Origin: Methanosaeta sp. NSP1
GTDB taxonomy: Archaea > Halobacteriota > Methanosarcinia > Methanotrichales > Methanotrichaceae
Direction of reading: 5' to 3'
Length of the DNA stretch: 9,713 nt
NCBI GenBank assembly: GCA_002256595.1
Contig: NOLC01000153.1
Span: 1-9,713, forward strand
Numbering within the stretch: position 1 is the first letter of the stretch; the number at the start of each line of letters is the position of its first letter. Under the pieces are notes generated by a model. It searched no databases. It had not been told where the DNA came from and saw only the letters and a program-made list of their open reading frames with translations. The position numbers and the translations under genes are program-made. Positions 5,444-9,713 of this stretch are shown here, in pieces.

Positions 5444-7144
5444 ATGTTTCTTGATTTTATGAGCGAGGTAGAGGCGCTGCTGAAGTCCGCCCTGGAGCGC
5501 TGCGGCTGCAATTTGGAGGATGGAGCAAACCCCCTGGGACTGGACATAAGCCCCCACGCCGACCTGGCCTCATCAGTCGCCTTTCGCCTGGCTCCCTGCC
5601 TCAAAAAGAGCCCGGCGGCCATAGCCGTAGAGATCCATCAGGCCCTGCCTGAGGATCGGTGCTACGTAGACAGGGTGGAGGTCCTGGGCCCCTATCTCAA
5701 CTTCTTCGTGAATCAGAAGTTCCTGGATAAAGTGCTGAAGGAGGCCCTGGCAGACGACGCCTGGACCGGACGGATGAATGAGAAGGTGATAGTTGAGCAT
5801 ACCTCGGCCAATCCCGATGGGCCGCTGCATGTGGGCCATATTCGCAACTCAGTCATAGGCGACAGCTTAGTTCGCATACTGCGCCGGGCGGGATGCAGCG
5901 TGGACGCCCAGTATTATATAAACGATATGGGCCGCCAGGAGGCTATGGTGGTGGTCGGCTGCGACCACTTCCAGATTGACGGCAGCAAAGCAGACCATGC
6001 CGTGGCCAGGGTCTATATCGCCGCCAACAAGCTCATGGAGACCGAGCCTGCCATCAGGGATGAGGCCGACTCGGTCATCGCCCGCTACGAAGCAGGTGAC
6101 AAGGAGATAGCGGCCAAGATCCAGAGCGCAGTCAAATACGCCTTAGGCGGCATCGAGCAGACGCTCCGGAGGATGAACATCCGCCACGACTCTTACCACT
6201 GGGAGTCGGAGTTCGTGCGGAAGGGAGATGTGGAGGAGATCGTAGGCCTTCTGGAGAAGACGGGCCTCACCGAATGGGAGGAGGGGGCTTTTCAGCTTGA
6301 CCTCACCTCCCACGGCTTTGAGAAGAAGATGGTCTTGAAGAGGGCCAACGGCACATCCCTTTATATCACCCGGGACCTGGCTTACCACCGCTGGAAGTCG
6401 GAAAACTCGGACCGCTCCGTGGACATCCTGGGAGCGGACCACAAGCTGGTCTCGGGGCAGCTTAGGACGGCGCTGCGTCTTTTAGGCGTCCGCGAGCCGG
6501 AGGTGGTGATCTTCGAGTTCGTCTCCCTTCCCACCGGCTCCATGAGCACCAGAAAGGGCAAGTTCATCTCGGCGGACGAATTGCTGGATGAGGTGGAAAA
6601 GCAGGCCTACGAGGAGGTCAGGCTGAGACGGCCTGAGGAGAGCGAGGCATTCCTCCGAGAGGTGGCTGCCCAGGTGGCGGCGGGAGCAGTGCGCTATGAT
6701 GTGGTCAAGGTCTCGGCAGACAAGGCCACCACCTTCGACTGGAAGCAGGCTCTGGACTTCGAGAAGCTCTCCGCACCCTTTATCCAGTATTCCCATGCCC
6801 GCGCCGCCAGCATTCTGCGCCGGGGCGAGGCGGAGCTTAAGGCTGAAGATGTCTCTGCCCTCCGCTCCGATCTTCTGGCAGGCGAGTATGAGATAGCACT
6901 GCTCAAGAAGATCGCCCAGTTCGACCTGGTCATAGACCGGGCGGCCCGGGAGCTCAAGCCCCATCAGCTTGCCACCTACGCCCGGGAGCTGGCGGAGAGC
7001 TTCAACCTCTTCTACCGCTACAGCCCGGTGCTGGATGCAGAGCCGGATCTGCGGCAGGCCAGAATGGCCCTGGCCAGGGCGGCGAAAAATGCTCTGTGGG
7101 TGACGCTGGATACATTGGGCATAGCTGCTCTGGAGACCATGTGA
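5444..7144 (+). CDS. argS: Arginyl-tRNA synthetase
   Basis: The 566-residue class Ia enzyme charges tRNA-Arg with arginine using ATP in the cytoplasm. In order it shows an N-terminal additional domain (about residues 1-95, binding the tRNA D-loop/elbow) and the HIGH signature as HVGH at 129-132 in SANPDGPLHVGHIRN. QYYINDMGRQ follows, then the KMSKS-equivalent loop as MSTRKG at 367-372, the form typical of archaeal ArgRS. Last is the C-terminal DALR anticodon-binding helical domain beginning around FIQYSHARAASILRR (about 446-460). The length matches archaeal homologues and no key motif is missing. The ATG at 5444 has GGAG 6 nt upstream; the in-frame Met six codons in has none as good. The TATA box is at 5386-5393. 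The stop (ATGTGA) overlaps the GTG start of the next gene by 4 nt, so the two are translationally coupled. Confidence 0.97.
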   Translation: MFLDFMSEVEALLKSALERCGCNLEDGANPLGLDISPHADLASSVAFRLAPCLKKSPAAIAVEIHQALPEDRCYVDRVEVLGPYLNFFVNQKFLDKVLKEALADDAWTGRMNEKVIVEHTSANPDGPLHVGHIRNSVIGDSLVRILRRAGCSVDAQYYINDMGRQEAMVVVGCDHFQIDGSKADHAVARVYIAANKLMETEPAIRDEADSVIARYEAGDKEIAAKIQSAVKYALGGIEQTLRRMNIRHDSYHWESEFVRKGDVEEIVGLLEKTGLTEWEEGAFQLDLTSHGFEKKMVLKRANGTSLYITRDLAYHRWKSENSDRSVDILGADHKLVSGQLRTALRLLGVREPEVVIFEFVSLPTGSMSTRKGKFISADELLDEVEKQAYEEVRLRRPEESEAFLREVAAQVAAGAVRYDVVKVSADKATTFDWKQALDFEKLSAPFIQYSHARAASILRRGEAELKAEDVSALRSDLLAGEYEIALLKKIAQFDLVIDRAARELKPHQLATYARELAESFNLFYRYSPVLDAEPDLRQARMALARAAKNALWVTLDTLGIAALETM

Positions 7145-8016
7145 GCCGCTTTTGCAGGGCCATGCGCCACAGAAGCTGCCCCTTTGCTCTTCTTCTGCTT
7201 GCTGCGGCATTGATAGTGCTGCTGGCAGCATCAGTTGAAGCTGTGCCTCAGGGAACCGCTGTCTGGACCGAGGAGCCCTGGACGGAACGGGCAGAGCGGC
7301 CCCCGGAGGCAGAGACGATGCTCTCCGATCCCATAACCTTCAACCTCAGCGGCAATGAGCCAAGAGATGTGCTTATAGGTGGAGCGAGGCACAATTATTC
7401 CGACTGCACCTCCGGATCCTGCTGCCCGAATCTGGGCAATGCCTCCGTCCAGTTGTGGATGGAAAAGGATGAGACCTGGCTGCAATACCAGCAGATGGCA
7501 GCCGGCGACAGCGTAGAGCTTATAGCCCATACCCCAGAAGACGGTAGCTCAGACCTGTATCTGATATCCTATGCCAACAGCAGCATTGCCCACTGGAGCA
7601 TAAAATCCCTATCCAGCTATTACCATCGCCTAAGGCTGGTGCCTCAAGAGACCGGCAGGCTATTTTTGATCCTCTCACAGGGCAGCAGCCCCAGCAGCGC
7701 TCTGATTCTGGATGTCCTGCCCCGGCCGCCCGAGGCAGCATCCGTCTCTCTGGATGTGGAGGCAGTCCGGATCGGGGAGGCGAAGATAACCGTGAGGTCG
7801 GATAGGATCAAAGGCTTTGATGTCCAGGTCAATGGAGTCTTTTTCAGCAGCGATGAAAGCGATGGCTCTCGGGACGGGATGGCCAGCTTCGTGGTTGGAG
7901 CAGGCAAGACCCAGACCATAACCGTCTTCCAGAGGGAGGGCCGAAATATCGTCAATAAAAGCGAGCATGCCAGGAGCTTCCAGAGGGATCGGGCCTATAC
8001 CCTGTGGCTGTCCTAG
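7141..8016 (+). CDS. Secreted protein of unknown function, coupled to argS
   Basis: The product has 291 residues from a GTG at 7141 that overlaps the argS stop, with GGAG (7132-7135) 5 nt upstream. An ATG at 7162 would shorten it by seven residues but has only a weak site. The signal peptide is clear (SCPFALLLLAAALIVLLAAS, cleavage near VEA, residue 34). The mature part is soluble with no later membrane helix. It contains a Cys cluster DCTSGSCCP (Cys89, Cys94, Cys95) and several N-glycosylation sequons (NLS, NYS, NAS, NSS, NKS). Its second half (from about SVSLDVEAVRIGEAKITVR) looks beta-rich, like an immunoglobulin-type fold, which is a guess from alternating hydrophobics. No family is recognised. 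The argS overlap suggests co-transcription, but no functional link to aminoacylation is apparent. Confidence 0.78.
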   Translation: MSRFCRAMRHRSCPFALLLLAAALIVLLAASVEAVPQGTAVWTEEPWTERAERPPEAETMLSDPITFNLSGNEPRDVLIGGARHNYSDCTSGSCCPNLGNASVQLWMEKDETWLQYQQMAAGDSVELIAHTPEDGSSDLYLISYANSSIAHWSIKSLSSYYHRLRLVPQETGRLFLILSQGSSPSSALILDVLPRPPEAASVSLDVEAVRIGEAKITVRSDRIKGFDVQVNGVFFSSDESDGSRDGMASFVVGAGKTQTITVFQREGRNIVNKSEHARSFQRDRAYTLWLS

Positions 8017-8026
8017 TAGCTCATTT

Positions 8027-8058
8027 CGGCCCCGCTGCATTTTGCAGCGGGAAGGCCG
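8027..8058. terminator. Strong GC-rich hairpin between convergent genes
   Basis: CCGCTGCA (8032-8039) pairs with TGCAGCGG (8043-8050) over a 3-nt TTT loop. The outer CGGCC (8027-8031) pairs with GGCCG (8054-8058), leaving GAA bulged on one side. This 13-bp structure sits 10 nt after the plus-strand stop (8016) and 31 nt from the end of the minus-strand LTD gene (8090). No T-tract follows on either strand, so it may protect mRNA 3' ends rather than act as a classical terminator. Confidence 0.5.
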
Positions 8059-8089
8059 ACAATGGGATAATATTAGGTTCTGTCAGATC

Positions 8090-8584
8090 TTACTGGGCCT
8101 GATTCAATGCCCCAGAGCCATTGGAGCGGCCTTTGCTGGCCATCGTATATCCGAAATCGGCTCTGGTATCAGTATCCTTTCCATCCGGCTGGCGACCATA
8201 GGTAAAGTCGCTATGCTCGTTGTCGCCGTGCTGTGGCGTTTTGTCCACCTCCACACCGGAGGCATCATAGAGATAGACGGTTCCATTTCCGGTGGTAATC
8301 CAGCTCTCCTGGCCGTCCACGGCCAAAAATCCTCTGGGATCAATGCTCCCCTGCAGGCGGATGGGGCCTTCCCATGCCTCATCGACGATTTTGATCACCC
8401 AGCCATCGATGTCCACGGCTGCGTCTTCCGTATTGTAAAGCTCCACCCAGACGGTTCCATTGTCTGGCGGGCTGAGCTCAAACTCGTTTACCACTATATC
8501 GCATCCTCCCAGGCTGCAAAGAGCCAGAAGGCAGCTAAAAGCCAGGAAGGCTTTGGTTACTATGGATTCAAGTTTCATCTTCAT
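8090..8584 (-). CDS. Lamin-tail-domain (LTD) surface protein, putative lipoprotein
   Basis: The 164-residue product begins with a signal peptide ending in a lipobox-like SLGGC (Cys28), so it may be lipid-anchored on the outer face of the membrane. Residues 30 to about 155 form one lamin-tail domain, an immunoglobulin-like beta-sandwich. It opens with VVNEFELSPPDNGTVWVELY, the typical I/V-N-E ... W-hydrophobic-E-hydrophobic-Y/N signature. The end has DFTYGRQPDG and SKGRSNG, matching the R-PDG ... T-G-N pattern of the family. In prokaryotes LTDs occur in extracellular proteins and are thought to mediate binding; the ligand here is unknown. The ATG at 8584 follows GGGGAGA by about 6 nt. It is a tandem paralogue of the gene at 8663-9130, which lies 78 nt upstream on the same strand. 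Confidence 0.82.
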   Translation of the reverse strand: MKMKLESIVTKAFLAFSCLLALCSLGGCDIVVNEFELSPPDNGTVWVELYNTEDAAVDIDGWVIKIVDEAWEGPIRLQGSIDPRGFLAVDGQESWITTGNGTVYLYDASGVEVDKTPQHGDNEHSDFTYGRQPDGKDTDTRADFGYTMASKGRSNGSGALNQAQ

Positions 8585-8662
8585 AACAATCTCCCCGTTT
8601 GCATCTTCATCTTCAGGTAATCAAAATAAAATTGTTCCCGCTTGTGCGTCTTGCAGGCCTCG

Positions 8663-9130
8663 TCAGCGGATATTCGATTCACCCTTGGTGGCTGATTTCA
8701 GGCCCCAATCGGAGTCTTTGTCTGTATCGTAGCCGTCAGGAGTCCTGCCGTAAGTGAGATCATTGTTTAAGCTGTCCAGTCTCTTGGCGGTCTTATCCAG
8801 TATCTCACCTGATGCGCTGTAGAGGGTGGCATATCCTCCATCATCATGAGCCCAGGCGGCCTGCCCGTTGAAGACATAAAATCCTCCCGGTGGAAGGATG
8901 GTCCCTGCTGGAACCGCCTCGAAGCTTCCCGTCCAGCTGCCGTCGATGATTTCGGCCCTCCAGGAGCTGATATCTACGCTCTGGTTATCCGGATTGTAGA
9001 TCTCAATCCAGTCAACCTCCCCATCCGGCGGATTGAGCTCCATCTCATTGATCACCACTGATGCTGCCGGGCCAGCCAGCAAAACCAGCACAGCTGCGGC
9101 CGTGCATAATGCATTTAAAATTCTGCTCAC
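8663..9130 (-). CDS. Lamin-tail-domain (LTD) secreted protein
   Basis: The 155-residue product has a signal peptide (SRILNALCTAAAVLVLLAG, cleavage near PAAS) directly followed by a complete lamin-tail domain starting VVINEMELNPPDGEVDWIEI and ending LTYGRTPDGYDTDKDSDW, then SATKGESN. It aligns over its whole length with the downstream paralogue (shared NE-EL-PPD, Y-ASG, DKT, TYGR-PDG, DTD), but has no lipobox Cys, so it is probably released or loosely attached. The GTG at 9130 is preferred because GGAGGAT (9143-9137) lies 6 nt upstream. An in-frame GTG at 9145 is also possible and adds five residues. It is likely co-transcribed with the second LTD gene. The promoter is probably in the AT-rich 9150-9215 stretch; AATATAC near 9209-9203 is a candidate. 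Confidence 0.82.
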   Translation of the reverse strand: MSRILNALCTAAAVLVLLAGPAASVVINEMELNPPDGEVDWIEIYNPDNQSVDISSWRAEIIDGSWTGSFEAVPAGTILPPGGFYVFNGQAAWAHDDGGYATLYSASGEILDKTAKRLDSLNNDLTYGRTPDGYDTDKDSDWGLKSATKGESNIR

Positions 9131-9268
9131 ACTCTTATCCTCCACATCATCCTTGATTAAAATCCATACCGTATTGTCTTTTATGAGCTTTCATAGAATT
9201 CAAGTATATTATCATATCGGACAGGTGGATTGGGCGCAGATCTGGAAAACGATTAAATAGTTTGAGAG

Positions 9269-9317
9269 TTATAAACGGACGCAAATATTAGAAAACTTTT
9301 CGAGGGAGATATAAAAA
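9269..9317 (+). promoter_or_regulatory. Promoter region of the right-edge gene
   Basis: Three AT-rich candidates precede the start at 9338: TTATAAAC (9269-9276), CAAATATTAG (9282-9291) and ATATAAAAA (9309-9317). The first two leave a leader of about 25-40 nt that contains the GAGGTG site. The third would give almost no leader for 9338 but a short one for the alternative ATG at 9368. I cannot decide between them. Confidence 0.35.
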
Positions 9318-9337
9318 CAAGCAATGAGGTGGATTGG

Positions 9338-9713
9338 ATGATAAATAGGACACTGCGGGGGAGATTTATGCCCCTGGGGAAGATGCTGCTATTCTGCTGC
9401 ATCATGGCTGGCCTCATGGCCGGCTTTGCATCGGCCCAAGAAAACGCTACAAACAACAGTACCTGCACGGGAGCAGAGCTGGGAATCTATGCCAACATGG
9501 CCTTCTGTCTTCCACCCGAGGTATTGGTCGAGCCGGAAACCATAGGGGAAGCCAATTATTCCAGTGGAAGTGAGGTGGCAGCATCAATGCTTCTAGATGG
9601 AAATAGGGTGGAGCTACATCTTCTCTATCCCTGCCAGCCGCCGCAAGTGGAGCTGGAGGCTGTCGATCTGAAGCCATTTCTGGAAGCCTACGACCCGGTC
9701 TTTGCCCAGGCCA
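9338..9713 (+). CDS. Secreted protein of unknown function (3' end outside the window)
   Basis: The frame is open from ATG 9338 to the right edge (125 complete codons). A signal peptide is clear: basic start MINRTLRGRF, then MPLGKMLLFCCIMAGLMAGF, with likely cleavage after ASA before QENATNNST. The mature part has two N-glycosylation sequons at its start, cysteines in STCTG, AFCLPP and YPCQPP, and an acidic stretch (VELEAVDLKPFLEAYD). No domain is recognised. GAGGTG (9326-9331) is 6 nt before ATG 9338; a second in-frame ATG at 9368 follows GGGGGAG (9357-9363) by 4 nt and would also give a normal signal peptide. It diverges from the LTD pair. Confidence 0.72.
   Translation, partial: MINRTLRGRFMPLGKMLLFCCIMAGLMAGFASAQENATNNSTCTGAELGIYANMAFCLPPEVLVEPETIGEANYSSGSEVAASMLLDGNRVELHLLYPCQPPQVELEAVDLKPFLEAYDPVFAQA

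Noticed and set aside
6482..7231. 249-codon open frame antisense to argS
   Set aside because: It lies opposite a certain gene in GC-rich codons, where long antisense frames are common. The product has no signal or domain and no ribosome-binding site supports it.
7967..8620. 217-codon plus-strand frame across the hairpin and the LTD gene
   Set aside because: It runs antisense through a full LTD gene with clear family motifs and overlaps the end of the preceding gene. Its product shows no recognisable features.

Overview
The window looks like a euryarchaeal chromosome, most likely a methanogen of the Methanothrix (Methanosaeta) type. This rests on an archaeal-type arginyl-tRNA synthetase with an MSTRKG loop, a tRNA gene without encoded CCA, TATA boxes about 25 nt plus a short leader upstream of genes, and GGTGA/GGAGG ribosome-binding sites. 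A DUF123 GIY-YIG protein and many small secreted proteins of the kind seen in that genus add support. The genus is an inference; Archaea is well supported. There are no rRNA genes, insertion sequences, CRISPR arrays or phage genes.

Layout. Bases 1-119 appear to be the 3' end of an upstream gene, followed 22 nt later by trmJ (142-924), an RNA 2'-O-methyltransferase. A bactofilin-like beta-helix membrane protein (1005-2000, minus) and a small secreted protein (2111-2773, plus) diverge from one shared AT-rich promoter. A DUF123 nuclease-like gene (2816-3247, minus) converges on the latter. Next is a small secreted protein gene split by a one-base frameshift (3382-3901), a terminator-like hairpin, tRNA-Leu(UAA) (4185-4268), a cold-shock protein gene (4522-4716) with its own hairpin terminator, and a very unusual His/Trp/Tyr-rich secreted mini-protein (4970-5206) whose TATA box is inside a perfect inverted repeat. 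argS (5444-7144) overlaps a downstream secreted-protein gene (7141-8016) by 4 nt. A strong hairpin separates this from two tandem lamin-tail-domain (LTD) genes on the minus strand (8090-8584 and 8663-9130). A further secreted protein (9338 onward) runs off the right edge.

Functionally the window mixes translation genes (trmJ, tRNA-Leu, argS, a cold-shock RNA chaperone) with cell-surface genes. Eight of the thirteen protein-coding loci start with a signal peptide or are membrane proteins. The surface genes are mostly single-gene units with their own promoters, so no joint pathway is evident. The only tight couplings are argS with the 7141-8016 gene, probably the two LTD genes, and probably the left-edge gene with trmJ. 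No gene-free stretch exceeds 300 bases. The longest (3902-4184, 4269-4521, 4717-4969, 5207-5443) hold only the hairpins, promoters and one doubtful small ORF listed below. I found no clear multi-gene novel system; the best candidate for something undescribed is the His/Trp-rich mini-protein with its palindromic promoter.
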